From Paraburkholderia sp. (GTDB taxonomy: Bacteria; Pseudomonadota; Gammaproteobacteria; Burkholderiales; Burkholderiaceae), in assembly GCF_024281035.1 (NCBI RefSeq), contig NZ_JAMXLH010000076.1:1-64000 (forward strand): a stretch of DNA of 64,000 bases, written 5' to 3'. Each line of letters starts with the position of its first letter. The stretch's first letter is position 1. A program made the position numbers and the translations under genes. Under the pieces are notes generated by a model. It searched no databases and was not told where the DNA came from. It worked only from the letters and a program-made list of their open reading frames with translations. Positions 34,302 to 42,898 of the stretch are shown piece by piece.

Positions 34302-35540
34302 TCACACCTTTACCAGCGCGTCCTCCACGGCCTTCACGCGCGCGCCGTGCACCGCTTCCTTGATCTTCTCCGCACCGCCATCGCAATCGCGCGCGATCGC
34401 GCCTGCGTCGACGCCACGCGCCGCCGCCAGCGCCGCACGCAGCCGTTCGACCTGCGGATAGGGCGCCTGCTCCCAGCCGAGCCGCCCGTGCAGATCCGCT
34501 TCGCAGGCCTGTAGCGCCTCGGCGAAGCGCGCGGGCTTGCGCAGCGCGTCGCTGCGTTCGAGCAGGCGCACGAGCGCGGCTCCGCCCATCTCCGTCACGC
34601 GATGCACGTTGCTGTGCTCGCGTGCGACCAGCACGGCCAGATCGCGGCATTCGTTGGGTACGCGCAAACGCTCGCACAACGGCTTCAATAGATCCACGCT
34701 GCGGCCTTCGTGGCCGATGTGGCGCGGCAGCAGGTCCGCGGGCGTGGTCGCCTTGCCGAGATCGTGCGTGAGCGCGGCGAAGCGCACCGGCAGCGTGTAG
34801 CCCTGTGCAGCCGCGTGGTCGATCACCATCATCACGTGCACGCCGGTATCGATTTCGGGGTGATAGTCCGCGCGCTGCGGCACGCCAAAGAGGCTTTCGA
34901 CTTCCGGCAGCACGCGCGCGAGCGCACCGCATTCGCGCAGCACCGCGAACATGCGCGACGGCTTGTTCTCCATGAGTCCGCGCGCCACTTCCTGCCATAC
35001 GCGCTCGGGCACGAGCGCATCGACTTCGCCCGCTTCGACCATGCGCCGCATCAGCGTCATCGTTGCGGGGGCAACGGTAAAGTCGGCAAAGCGCGCCGCG
35101 AAGCGTGCGATGCGCAAAATGCGCACGGGGTCTTCGAGAAACGCGTCGCTCACATGCCGGAACACGCGCGCCTTGAGATCGCCCGCACCATCGAACGGAT
35201 CGACCACCTCGGCGCCCATGACATCGCCCGGGAGCACTTCGCGCGCCATCGCGTTGATCGTGAGGTCGCGCCGCGCGAGATCTTCTTCGAGCGTCACGTC
35301 GGGCGCGTAGAAGAACTGGAAGCCGTGGTAGCCCGCGGCGGTCTTGCGCTCGGTGCGCGCAAGCGCGTATTCCTCGTGCGTGTGCGGATGCAGAAACACC
35401 GGAAAGTCCTTGCCCACCGGACGATATCCCTGCGCCGCCATCTGCTCGGGCGTGGCGCCCACCACCACATAGTCGCGGTCGCGCACGGGCAGCCCGAGCA
35501 TTTCGTCGCGGATCGCACCGCCTACAACGTAGATTTTCAT
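34302..35540 (-). CDS. cca: Multifunctional CCA tRNA nucleotidyltransferase with HD domain
   Basis: It adds or repairs the 3' CCA of tRNAs. The 412 residues start with GGAIRDEMLG and the catalytic aspartates Asp21/Asp23 (RDRD). RRDLTINAMA and ILRIARFAARFADF follow, then an HD domain (GVHVMMVIDHAA, THDLGKA) that gives phosphatase/phosphodiesterase activity in the long proteobacterial form. The ATG overlaps the stop of the upstream GST gene (ATGA). It is convergent with DUF2905. Confidence 0.95.
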   Translation of the reverse strand: MKIYVVGGAIRDEMLGLPVRDRDYVVVGATPEQMAAQGYRPVGKDFPVFLHPHTHEEYALARTERKTAAGYHGFQFFYAPDVTLEEDLARRDLTINAMAREVLPGDVMGAEVVDPFDGAGDLKARVFRHVSDAFLEDPVRILRIARFAARFADFTVAPATMTLMRRMVEAGEVDALVPERVWQEVARGLMENKPSRMFAVLRECGALARVLPEVESLFGVPQRADYHPEIDTGVHVMMVIDHAAAQGYTLPVRFAALTHDLGKATTPADLLPRHIGHEGRSVDLLKPLCERLRVPNECRDLAVLVAREHSNVHRVTEMGGAALVRLLERSDALRKPARFAEALQACEADLHGRLGWEQAPYPQVERLRAALAAARGVDAGAIARDCDGGAEKIKEAVHGARVKAVEDALVKV

Positions 35541-36184
35541 GCGTCGAGTTCGTCGTCGGCCACAATGTGCGTTTCGTTGCGCGCTGCCGCAATCCACGCG
35601 GCAACGGCGGGCAGCGCCGTGACGCGCCGCGCGTACGCGCCCGCTTCCGGCGAGAGCTTCGGCTGAAAGCTGTTGAAGCGCATCACGACCGGCGCGTACA
35701 TCGCGTCGGCAATGCTGAATTCGCCGAACAGGAACGGCCCGCCGCTGGCGGCGAGGCACTCGCGCCAGATCGCGTCGATGCGCGCGATATCGCTGAGCAC
35801 GTCCGGCGCCGTGCCCACGCCGGGGCGCGTCAGGCGGATATTCATCGGCATGGCGTTGCGCAGCGCGAAGAAACCCGAATGCATTTCGGCGCTCACGCTG
35901 CGCGCGCGGGCGCGCGCGTTCGCGTCGCGCGGCCACAGCGCATGCTTCGGGAAACGCTCGGCGAGCGTCTCCGCAATCGCGAGCGAATCCCACACGGGGA
36001 AGCCGTCGTCGGGCATGAGGCACGGCACCTTGCCCGAGGCCGAGTACTGCAGGATCGCAGCCTTCGTGCCCGGCTCGTCGAGTTCGATCAGCACTTCGTC
36101 AAACGGAATGCCGAAATGCGTGAGCAGCAACCACGGACGCATCGACCACGACGAATAGTTCTTGTCTCCAATAGCGAGTTTCAT
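35537..36184 (-). CDS. Glutathione S-transferase family protein
   Basis: A 215-residue GST with an N-terminal thioredoxin-like domain (KLAIGDKNYSSWSMRPWLLL, with Ser in the active-site position; VPCLMPDDGFPVWDSLAIAETL for the glutathione gamma-Glu site) and an all-helical C-terminal domain (GPFLFGEFSIADAMYAPVVMRF). The substrate is unknown. The start at 36184 fits the family; 36193 is an alternative, and neither has a strong ribosome site. It overlaps cca by 4 bp. Confidence 0.9.
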   Translation of the reverse strand: MKLAIGDKNYSSWSMRPWLLLTHFGIPFDEVLIELDEPGTKAAILQYSASGKVPCLMPDDGFPVWDSLAIAETLAERFPKHALWPRDANARARARSVSAEMHSGFFALRNAMPMNIRLTRPGVGTAPDVLSDIARIDAIWRECLAASGGPFLFGEFSIADAMYAPVVMRFNSFQPKLSPEAGAYARRVTALPAVAAWIAAARNETHIVADDELDA

Positions 36185-36220
36185 CACGACCATCAGGTTA
36201 AGAGTGGAAGGAAGCGCAGG

Positions 36221-37168
36221 CTAGCTCGTGTGGAACACCTTGGGCCGCGAGCGCTGCGCCGCGTCGCCCAGATACAGCGGCGCCATCGTTTCGAGGCTCG
36301 CGGGCTCGATGCCGAGTTCCGGTGCAAGCGGCCCGGAGAGCACGCTGTCGACTTTCATCGAATCGAGATTGTCGCGCGTGAGCACCGGCACGCCGGGCGC
36401 CATTTCGAACGAGAACGCCTGCAACCGCGCAAGCGTGTTGGGCAGCCGCACGATGCGCGCATGCCGTCCAACTATTTCACCGCAATACGCGAGCAACTGT
36501 TCGAGCGTATAGACGCTCGGCCCGCCGAGTTCGTAAGTGTGCCCGCTTGCGGCGTCGAGATCGAGCACATTGACGATCGCCGCCGATACGTCGGCGAGAT
36601 AGACCGGCTGGAATTTCGCGTCGGGCATCGCGAGCGGAATCACCGGAAAGAGCTTTTGCAGGAACACGAAGCGGTTGAGGAACGTGTCGCCGGGGCCGAA
36701 CACCACCGACGGCCGGAAGATCGTCGTGGCGAGCGACGCCGATGCGTGCACGGCCTTTTCGCCATCGCCCTTCGAGCGCAGGTACATGCTCGGCCCGCGT
36801 GGATCGGCGCCAATCGCGCTCACATGAATGAGCCGGTGGACGCCCTTGCCTTCGCACGCGGCGACGATCTTCGTCGGCAGGTCGACGTGCAGCCGGGCGA
36901 AACCCGGGCCGTAAGGATCGCCGCGCCCGCCGTCGAGCGTGCCGACGAGATTGATGACGGCATCGGCGTTTTCGACGAAGCTCGCGAGCGCAACGGGATC
37001 GAACACATCGGTTTCGATCACATCGATGGGAAGCAGGGTGAGATGGCGGGCGTTGGTGCGTCGTCGGGTCGCGATGCGCACGTCCTTGCCCGCCTCGACG
37101 AGCGCGTTGACGAGATGGCTGCCGATGAACCCCGAACCGCCGATAACCGCGATGGCTTGATGTCGCAT
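36221..37168 (-). CDS. NAD(P)-binding complex I NDUFA9-like protein
   Basis: A 315-residue atypical short-chain dehydrogenase of the NDUFA9/YwnB-like group. It has the Rossmann motif AVIGGSGFIGSHLVNALVEAG, AVINLVGTLDGGRG, IHVSAIGADPRGPSMYLRSKGDGEK with the Tyr/Lys pair, and the FRPSVVFGPGDTFLNRF signature. Its relatives bind NADPH structurally in mitochondrial complex I, but the bacterial role is unclear. GGGAGG before the ATG at 37168 fixes the start. It lies upstream of GST-cca on the same strand with 36 bp between. Confidence 0.9.
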   Translation of the reverse strand: MRHQAIAVIGGSGFIGSHLVNALVEAGKDVRIATRRRTNARHLTLLPIDVIETDVFDPVALASFVENADAVINLVGTLDGGRGDPYGPGFARLHVDLPTKIVAACEGKGVHRLIHVSAIGADPRGPSMYLRSKGDGEKAVHASASLATTIFRPSVVFGPGDTFLNRFVFLQKLFPVIPLAMPDAKFQPVYLADVSAAIVNVLDLDAASGHTYELGGPSVYTLEQLLAYCGEIVGRHARIVRLPNTLARLQAFSFEMAPGVPVLTRDNLDSMKVDSVLSGPLAPELGIEPASLETMAPLYLGDAAQRSRPKVFHTS

Positions 37169-37298
37169 CTCCGACCTCCCTTGTGCAAGCGGCACGAGAA
37201 ATCGAGAACCGGATTCGCCCGGCCGGCGCGCGCAAAGCGGGGGGCGGCGCGCGCCGTCGTGAGCCGCCGGCGCCCTGGCAGGCGCGGCGGCGCTGCGC

Positions 37299-39284
37299 TT
37301 AAGGTGCGATATAGCCGAGACGCGCCTTCAGCGATTGCGGGCGGCCCTCGAACAGCGCCGCGTAGTAGACCGTGTTCGACAACACATTTTTCACGTAGTC
37401 GCGGGTTTCCGGGAACGGAATGGTTTCCGCGAAGATAGCGCCCTCGACAGGCTGCTGCAACGACTGCCGCCACGCGCGGGGGCGGCCCGGTCCGGCGTTG
37501 TAGCCCGCGGTGGCGAGCACGGCGGAACCGTCGAACTGATTGTAGATCATCGACAAATAGTTGGTGCCGAGCAGAATATTCGTGTCGATGTTGTCGAGTT
37601 GCGCGCGCGAAAGCGGACCGAGGCCGATCTTTCTCGCAACCATCTGCGCCGTGGCCGGCATGATCTGCATGAGACCGCTCGCCCCGACGCCCGAGCGCGC
37701 GTTCAGGATGAAGCGCGACTCCTGGCGGATGAGCCCGTAGGCCCATTCGACATCGAGACCGTTCGACTGCGCGTCGCGCTCGACGATGTCGCGAAACGGC
37801 GAGAGAAAGCGCAGCGAGAAGTCATGTTCGGATTTCGTGCGGTCCGCCGTGTTGACGGTGCGGTCGAGCAGATCGATACGACGCGCGTATTCGGCGACCG
37901 CGAGCAGTTGGCGATCCGTCATGCCGCGCAGCGGCCAGTTCCATTCGCGATTGCCTTCGAAGCGCAGATTCATCGCATAGAAACGCTGCGCGAGCGCGAA
38001 GCCCGGCGTCCGCCCGGCCCGGGCGATTTCGTCGTCGGTGACGGTGACTTTCGGCGGAATCGTGATCTTCTGGCCGAGTTCTTCGAGCGCGAGCTGGCCG
38101 TAGAAGTTATAGCCCTGCGAAATCTGCATGAACTCCTGGTTGGCCTGCGCCACGTCGGCATTCTGGCCGCTCTGCTTGAGCGCGCGCGCGTGCCAGTAGA
38201 CCCACGCGGGCTGCGCGCGCAGCGCGGCGGGCATCTGCTCGATCGACCAGCGCACCATGGTCCAGTCGCCGCCGAGCAGCGCCGCGCGCGTGCGCCATTC
38301 GTAGGCGGCATTCGAAAGCGGCGCGTTCGCCGAGAGGCGATACCAGTCGAGCGCGCCCGGCAGGCGCTTGAGCGTGGCCTGATAGCCGATCGTGCCCCAA
38401 CCGATGGCGCGCTCGGGCGACGACATCGAAGGCGCGACGGCGGCCCAGGTCGCGGCGGCCATGGCCGGATCGTTGCGCGCCATCACGGTGACGGCGAGGA
38501 GCGCCAACTGGTGCGACTGCGGATCGGCGCTCACGCCGCGTGCGAGCGTGAGCGGCGGCGCGCTCGTCGCCTGCGCGGCGGCGGCCGGGTCGGGCTGCTG
38601 CGCGAGGCCGCCGAACAGCCGGTCGCCCGTGGTGGTCTGGTTCTGTTCGTAGGCGAGGCGGATCTGCTGCCACACGTCGTCGCTCGTGAACTGGCCTTTG
38701 ATGGCCAGCGCCGTTACGAGGTCGACGCAACCGTCGCCGTAATAACGCGGCTCGGTGAGCAGTGCGCGCGCATCGTTCGCGACGTTCTCGCCGTGCGCCG
38801 CGCGCGATTCGAGCGCGTAGCACTTCACCTGCGTGTCGTCGTTGAGGACGAAGCGCGGATACTGCTGATCGAAGTTCGCCCAGTCGTGGCGCGCGCCGAG
38901 CACGAGCAGATAGTCGTTGCGCAGACGGTCGGCAATCGCCTCGCCATCGTGGCGCTGCAGGAACGAGAGCACGGGCGCGTCCGGCGCGTCGATGCGCGCG
39001 TGGCCCTGCGAGTCGAACAACTGCGGCTTGATCTGGAAGTACTCCACATACGACTGTGCCGGATAGTCCGGAATCATTGCCGCCAGTTGCGCGGCGCGCG
39101 CGGGATCGTTGTTGCGCGCCGCTTCGCGAAGCTGAATGAACGTCTGGTCGTCGGGAGAAAGTTGAGCGCCCTGGGAAACGGCGACGGGCCGCACGGCGGA
39201 CGCCGTGCTGCAGGCGACGAGTGCCGCAGCGGCCAGCGCGAAACCGGCCGCGCGATATACTCGGATAATGCGTTTGGACATCAT
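37299..39284 (-). CDS. Soluble lytic murein transglycosylase (Slt70-type), lipoprotein
   Basis: The 661-residue enzyme cleaves the glycan of peptidoglycan non-hydrolytically. It has an N-terminal signal ending in a lipobox (ALVACS), a long alpha-superhelical (U/linker) region at about 40-480, and a C-terminal SLT domain with the catalytic Glu in GLIRQESRF, then SGVGASGLMQIMPATA and ATAGYNAGPGR. Two Met codons in tandem (39284, 39281) are possible starts, with no strong ribosome site. The divergent cyclo-ligase gene starts only 17 bp away, so the promoter must lie inside that gene. Confidence 0.93.
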   Translation of the reverse strand: MMSKRIIRVYRAAGFALAAAALVACSTASAVRPVAVSQGAQLSPDDQTFIQLREAARNNDPARAAQLAAMIPDYPAQSYVEYFQIKPQLFDSQGHARIDAPDAPVLSFLQRHDGEAIADRLRNDYLLVLGARHDWANFDQQYPRFVLNDDTQVKCYALESRAAHGENVANDARALLTEPRYYGDGCVDLVTALAIKGQFTSDDVWQQIRLAYEQNQTTTGDRLFGGLAQQPDPAAAAQATSAPPLTLARGVSADPQSHQLALLAVTVMARNDPAMAAATWAAVAPSMSSPERAIGWGTIGYQATLKRLPGALDWYRLSANAPLSNAAYEWRTRAALLGGDWTMVRWSIEQMPAALRAQPAWVYWHARALKQSGQNADVAQANQEFMQISQGYNFYGQLALEELGQKITIPPKVTVTDDEIARAGRTPGFALAQRFYAMNLRFEGNREWNWPLRGMTDRQLLAVAEYARRIDLLDRTVNTADRTKSEHDFSLRFLSPFRDIVERDAQSNGLDVEWAYGLIRQESRFILNARSGVGASGLMQIMPATAQMVARKIGLGPLSRAQLDNIDTNILLGTNYLSMIYNQFDGSAVLATAGYNAGPGRPRAWRQSLQQPVEGAIFAETIPFPETRDYVKNVLSNTVYYAALFEGRPQSLKARLGYIAP

Positions 39285-39301
39285 TGTTTCTGGAGCACGA
39301 G

Positions 39302-39940
39302 GTGGACCCAAGGATAGCATGCAACCCTCGCCCGGAATCCAAAAAGACCTACCGTACGCGACTCCTCGCAACACGTCTGGAAGCCGCATCTGACGGGGCT
39401 CTGAACGCCGCACTCGAAACCCGGCTCGCGGCACTCGTCGAACACCTCGCGCCACGATCGATCGGCTTTTACTGGCCGTTGCGCGGCGAGTTCGATGCGC
39501 GCGCCTGGATCGCGTCCTGGCTCGCAGCCGATCCATCGCGGCGCGCCTCGCTGCCCGCGATTCGCGAACGTCATGCGCCGCTCGCCTTTCACCTCTGGAC
39601 ACCCGATGCGCCGATGCGCGAAGGCCATCACGGCATTCCCGAACCGGCCTCGCAGGTGAGCGCAACGCCCGATCTGCTGCTCGTGCCCTGCGTGGGCTTC
39701 GATGCCGACGGTTATCGACTCGGTTATGGCGGCGGCTATTACGACCGCACGCTGGCCGAGTGGCCCGGCGATGGGCTGCCCGTCACGGTCGGGATTGCGT
39801 ACGAAGCATGCCGCATCGAGACCGGCCTGCTCGAACGCGAAGCGCACGACCTGCCGCTCGACGCCGTCGTCACCGATGTCCACACGCACCTCACCGCCCG
39901 CATCAAAGCCCGCATCAAGTCCCGCATCAAGTCCTGTTGA
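39302..39940 (+). CDS. 5-formyltetrahydrofolate cyclo-ligase
   Basis: It converts 5-formyl-THF to 5,10-methenyl-THF with ATP. The 212 residues show the family plan: an N-terminal SKKTYRTRLLATRLEA, IGFYWPLRGEFDARAW, and the signature LLLVPCVGFDADGYRLGYGGGYYDRTL. The start is inferred as GTG at 39302, with GGAG 6 bp upstream; an open frame continues to 39284. The C-terminus carries a 12-bp tandem repeat translated as RIKA/RIKS units just before the stop. Its start faces the lytic transglycosylase. Confidence 0.92.
   Translation: MDPRIACNPRPESKKTYRTRLLATRLEAASDGALNAALETRLAALVEHLAPRSIGFYWPLRGEFDARAWIASWLAADPSRRASLPAIRERHAPLAFHLWTPDAPMREGHHGIPEPASQVSATPDLLLVPCVGFDADGYRLGYGGGYYDRTLAEWPGDGLPVTVGIAYEACRIETGLLEREAHDLPLDAVVTDVHTHLTARIKARIKSRIKSC
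39899..39934 (+). repeat. 12-bp tandem array inside the 3' end of the cyclo-ligase gene
   Basis: CGCATCAAAGCC, CGCATCAAGTCC and CGCATCAAGTCC at 39899, 39911 and 39923 encode three R-I-K-x units immediately before the stop codon. Degenerate 11-12-bp GGTTGATGRCC-type copies continue past the stop to about 39970. Confidence 0.8.
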
Positions 39941-40107
39941 TGACCGGTTGATGGCCGGTTTATGGCCCGGTGACTGCGCATTGACTGCGGGCCGACGTCG
40001 CACGCGGGCGCACTCGTTGCGCCAGACACGAGCCACGCTCACACCAAGCCGACACTTTGCGTGCGCGAAGGGCACAATCCGGGTACGACCCGTCCCTTTG
40101 CAACGCC

Positions 40108-40767
40108 ATGTCGAATCTTGCTCCACGCATCTTTGCGCTCGGCGACGAAGCACTCGTCTGCGAAGTGCCGCCGCCCGCCACGCTCGAAGTCCAGCGCCGG
40201 GTCTGGGCCGTCGCCGCGCTGGCACGCGCCTGGGCGCCCGTGCGCGAAGTCGTGCCCGGCATGAACAACCTGACGATCACGTTCGATCCGCTCGCCGCGG
40301 ACACCGCCGCGCTCGCACGCGCGCTCGAAACGGCCTGGTGCGACGCCGATATCGCGCCGCGCGCGGGCCGCGATATCGAAATCCCGGTCGCATACGGCGG
40401 CGACAACGGCCCCGACCTCAAAACCGTTGCGCATTACACGGGCCTCAATGCCGCCGAGGTCGCCGCGCGCCACGCCGCCGGCATCTACACCGTGTTCTTT
40501 CTCGGCTTCCAGCCGGGCTTCGCCTATCTCGGCGGACTCGACGCCGCGCTCCACACGCCCCGCCGCCGCGAGCCGCGCCTCGCCGTACCGGCCGGATCGG
40601 TCGGCATCGGCGGCGAGCAGACGGGCATCTATCCCGCGAAATCGCCGGGCGGCTGGCAACTGATCGGCCGCACCGCGCTGACGCTCTTCGACCCCGCGCG
40701 CAACCCGCCCACGCTGCTGCTGCCCGGCGACCGCGTGCACTTCACCGTCGCGGAGCTGTGCACATGA
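40108..40767 (+). CDS. pxpB: 5-oxoprolinase subunit B (KipI family)
   Basis: PxpB, PxpC and PxpA together hydrolyse 5-oxoproline to glutamate with ATP. The 219 residues show the KipI-type pattern: ALGDEALVCEV, VREVVPGMNNLTITFDP, the signature FFLGFQPGFAYLGGLD, and RREPRLAVPAGSVGIGGEQTGIYP. The stop overlaps the pxpC start (ATGA). The three genes form one operon. Confidence 0.94.
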   Translation: MSNLAPRIFALGDEALVCEVPPPATLEVQRRVWAVAALARAWAPVREVVPGMNNLTITFDPLAADTAALARALETAWCDADIAPRAGRDIEIPVAYGGDNGPDLKTVAHYTGLNAAEVAARHAAGIYTVFFLGFQPGFAYLGGLDAALHTPRRREPRLAVPAGSVGIGGEQTGIYPAKSPGGWQLIGRTALTLFDPARNPPTLLLPGDRVHFTVAELCT

Positions 40768-41891
40768 TCGAAGTCCTGCGCGCGGGCGCGCTCACCACGG
40801 TCCAGGATCCCGGCCGGCACGGCTACCGGCACCTCGGCGTCGCGACGGCCGGCGCGCTCGATGCGCTCGCGCTCGAAGTCGGCAACCGCCTCGTCGGCAA
40901 CCGTCCCGATGCGGCGGGCATCGAAGTGACGCTCGGCCCCGTCGTGCTGCGCTTCGCGCGCGCAACGCGCATCGCCGTTACGGGCGCCGATTACGGCGCA
41001 ACGCTCGGTACGAACGCAGGTACAAGCGCGGGCACAAACGTGGACACGAGCGCGGTGTGGCCCTGGTGGAGCCTGCCCGTCGCGGCGGGCGAAGAACTCG
41101 TGCTGAACAACGCGCAACGCGGCATGCGCGCGTATGTATGCGTTGCGGGCGGCATCGACGTCCTGCCGATCCTCGGCTCGCGCAGCACCGATCTCACGGC
41201 GGGCTTCGGCGGGCTCGCGGGCCGCGCGCTCAAGGACGGCGACCGCCTCGCCACGGGCGCAAGCGCCGCGCCCGGGCCCGAGCGCGTGTCGCTATCGCCG
41301 GATGCACCGCCATTCGGCGTGAAATCCCCCTCGTTGTGCGACTTCGGCTACGTGCACGAGCCGCACCGCCAGCGTGGCCGCCGCACGAACGCAAACGCAG
41401 ACGCATGGACCGTGGTGCGGGTGCGCGTGCTGCGCGGCCCGGAATACGACAGCTTCACGCCCGAAGCGCAGGACGCATTCTGGTCCGAGGAATGGCGCGT
41501 CACGCCGAACAGCAACCGCATGGGCTACCGGCTGTCGGGCACGGCGCTCGCGCGCGAAAGCGGCGCGGACCTGCTCTCGCACGCGGTGCTGCCGGGCACG
41601 GTCCAGGTGCCGCCCAACGGTCAGCCGATCGTCCTGATGAGCGACGCGCAGACCACGGGCGGCTATCCGAAGATCGGCTCGGTGATCCGCGCCGATTTGT
41701 GGAAGCTCGCGCAGGTGCGTCTGATGGGCGGCGTGTGCTTCGTGCCGACCACGCCCGCACTCGCGCGCAAGGCGCTCGAAGACGAGCTGGCGTATTTGCG
41801 GCAGATCGACGCCGCAATCGCCATGCACGACGAGCATTACGCGCGGCGCTGCGGGATGGCACAACCGGCACAACGCGCGCAACGGGCGTAG
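40764..41891 (+). CDS. pxpC: 5-oxoprolinase subunit C (KipA family)
   Basis: The 375-residue partner of PxpB has a biotin-carboxylase-like/urea-amidolyase-related fold. The N-terminus is VLRAGALTTVQDPGRHGYRHLG, with FSP-type motifs EEWRVTPNSNRMGYRLSG and LPGTVQVPPNGQPIVLMSDAQTTGGYPKIG, divided here by the natural chain. A 12-bp tandem repeat inside the gene (41010-41057) adds a TNAG/TSAG/TNVD/TSAV stretch. This probably sits in a surface loop, since the frame is kept. An A/R/Q-rich tail ends the protein. Confidence 0.94.
   Translation: MIEVLRAGALTTVQDPGRHGYRHLGVATAGALDALALEVGNRLVGNRPDAAGIEVTLGPVVLRFARATRIAVTGADYGATLGTNAGTSAGTNVDTSAVWPWWSLPVAAGEELVLNNAQRGMRAYVCVAGGIDVLPILGSRSTDLTAGFGGLAGRALKDGDRLATGASAAPGPERVSLSPDAPPFGVKSPSLCDFGYVHEPHRQRGRRTNANADAWTVVRVRVLRGPEYDSFTPEAQDAFWSEEWRVTPNSNRMGYRLSGTALARESGADLLSHAVLPGTVQVPPNGQPIVLMSDAQTTGGYPKIGSVIRADLWKLAQVRLMGGVCFVPTTPALARKALEDELAYLRQIDAAIAMHDEHYARRCGMAQPAQRAQRA
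41010..41057 (+). repeat. In-frame 12-bp tandem array within pxpC
   Basis: Four units start at 41010, 41022, 41034 and 41046 (ACGAACGCAGGT, ACAAGCGCGGGC, ACAAACGTGGAC, ACGAGCGCGGTG). They encode four-residue Thr/Ser-rich repeats between two conserved beta-strand segments. Confidence 0.75.
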
Positions 41892-41973
41892 CGCGCGTGA
41901 TAATCAGCAGCGAATCAACTGCAAATCAGCAGCGAAAAGGAAAAAAGCGGCAGGCAGTACGGAGAAACACACC

Positions 41974-42729
41974 ATGATCACCATCGACCTGAACGCCGAT
42001 CTTGGCGAAGGCTGCGGCTCGGACGAGGCGCTGCTCGACCTCGTCAGCTCCGCGAACATCGCGTGCGGCTGGCACGCGGGCAGCGCCCACGCGATGCGCG
42101 AATGCGTGCGCTGGGCCGTCGAAAAAGGCGTGTCGATCGGCGCCCATCCGGGTTTCAACGACCCGGAGAACTTCGGCCGCAAGGAGATGGATCTCCCGGT
42201 CACCGAGCTTTATGCGGGCGTGCTCTACCAGTTGGGCGCGCTATCCGCGATTGCGCAGGCCGAGGGCGGGCGCATCGCACACGTGAAGCCGCACGGCGCG
42301 CTCTACAACCAGGCGGCGCACGATGCGCGGATCGCGGACACGATCGTTTCCGCCGTGCACGACTTCGATCCTACGGTCGCCGTGTTCGCGCTCGCGGGCA
42401 GCGCGCTTGCGGCAGCGGCGCGCGCGGCCGGGCTCGTCGCCGTGGAAGAAGTGTTCGCCGACCGCGGCTATCGCGCGGACGGCTCGCTCGTGCCGCGCGG
42501 CGAGCCGGGCGCCCTCCTCGACGACGAAGACGCCGTGCTGGCGCGCACGCTCGCGATGATCCTCGAACAGCGCGTGCAGGCAGTCGACGGAACGTGGGTG
42601 CCGCTCAATGCGCAAACCGTCTGCCTGCACGGCGACGGGCCGCATGCGCTGGCGTTCGCGCGGCGCATCCGCGCGGCGCTGGCCGACGCGGGCATCGGCG
42701 TGCGCGCCGCGGGACCGGCCAGGGACTGA
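41974..42729 (+). CDS. pxpA: 5-oxoprolinase subunit A (LamB/YcsF family)
   Basis: The 251-residue subunit shows the YcsF pattern: DLNADLGEGCGSDEALLDLVSSANIACGWHAGS, SIGAHPGFND, IAHVKPHGALYNQAA, FADRGYRADGSLVPR and CLHGDGPHA. It completes the PxpABC complex. GGAG upstream of the ATG fits; the 82-bp gap from pxpC is short and lacks a terminator, so it is the last gene of pxpBCA. Confidence 0.95.
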   Translation: MITIDLNADLGEGCGSDEALLDLVSSANIACGWHAGSAHAMRECVRWAVEKGVSIGAHPGFNDPENFGRKEMDLPVTELYAGVLYQLGALSAIAQAEGGRIAHVKPHGALYNQAAHDARIADTIVSAVHDFDPTVAVFALAGSALAAAARAAGLVAVEEVFADRGYRADGSLVPRGEPGALLDDEDAVLARTLAMILEQRVQAVDGTWVPLNAQTVCLHGDGPHALAFARRIRAALADAGIGVRAAGPARD

Positions 42730-42790
42730 GCAGGCGCGGCGGCGGATTGAAGCGCGTGAAAGCACATGAAGGCGGCGAAACGCGCCGCTC

Positions 42791-42898
42791 AACCTGATTC
42801 AAACTGACTCAAGTTGATTCAGTCCGACTCAGCCCGATTAGCCCGATTAGCCCGATTCAGCCCAACTCAGCCCAACTCAGCCCAACTCAGCCCGGCTC
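42791..42898. repeat. Ten-bp tandem array between pxpA and the TraB/GumN gene
   Basis: Eleven degenerate units of 9-10 bp (for example AAACTGACTC, AGCCCGATTA, AGCCCAACTC three times) fill the whole convergent junction. They reach into the last codons of the minus-strand gene (stop at 42887). No normal terminator is present at this junction. Confidence 0.85.

Noticed and set aside
42791..42898. CRISPR array
   Set aside because: Units are 9-10 bp and contiguous without unique spacers; no cas genes are present. The other short arrays fail for the same reason.
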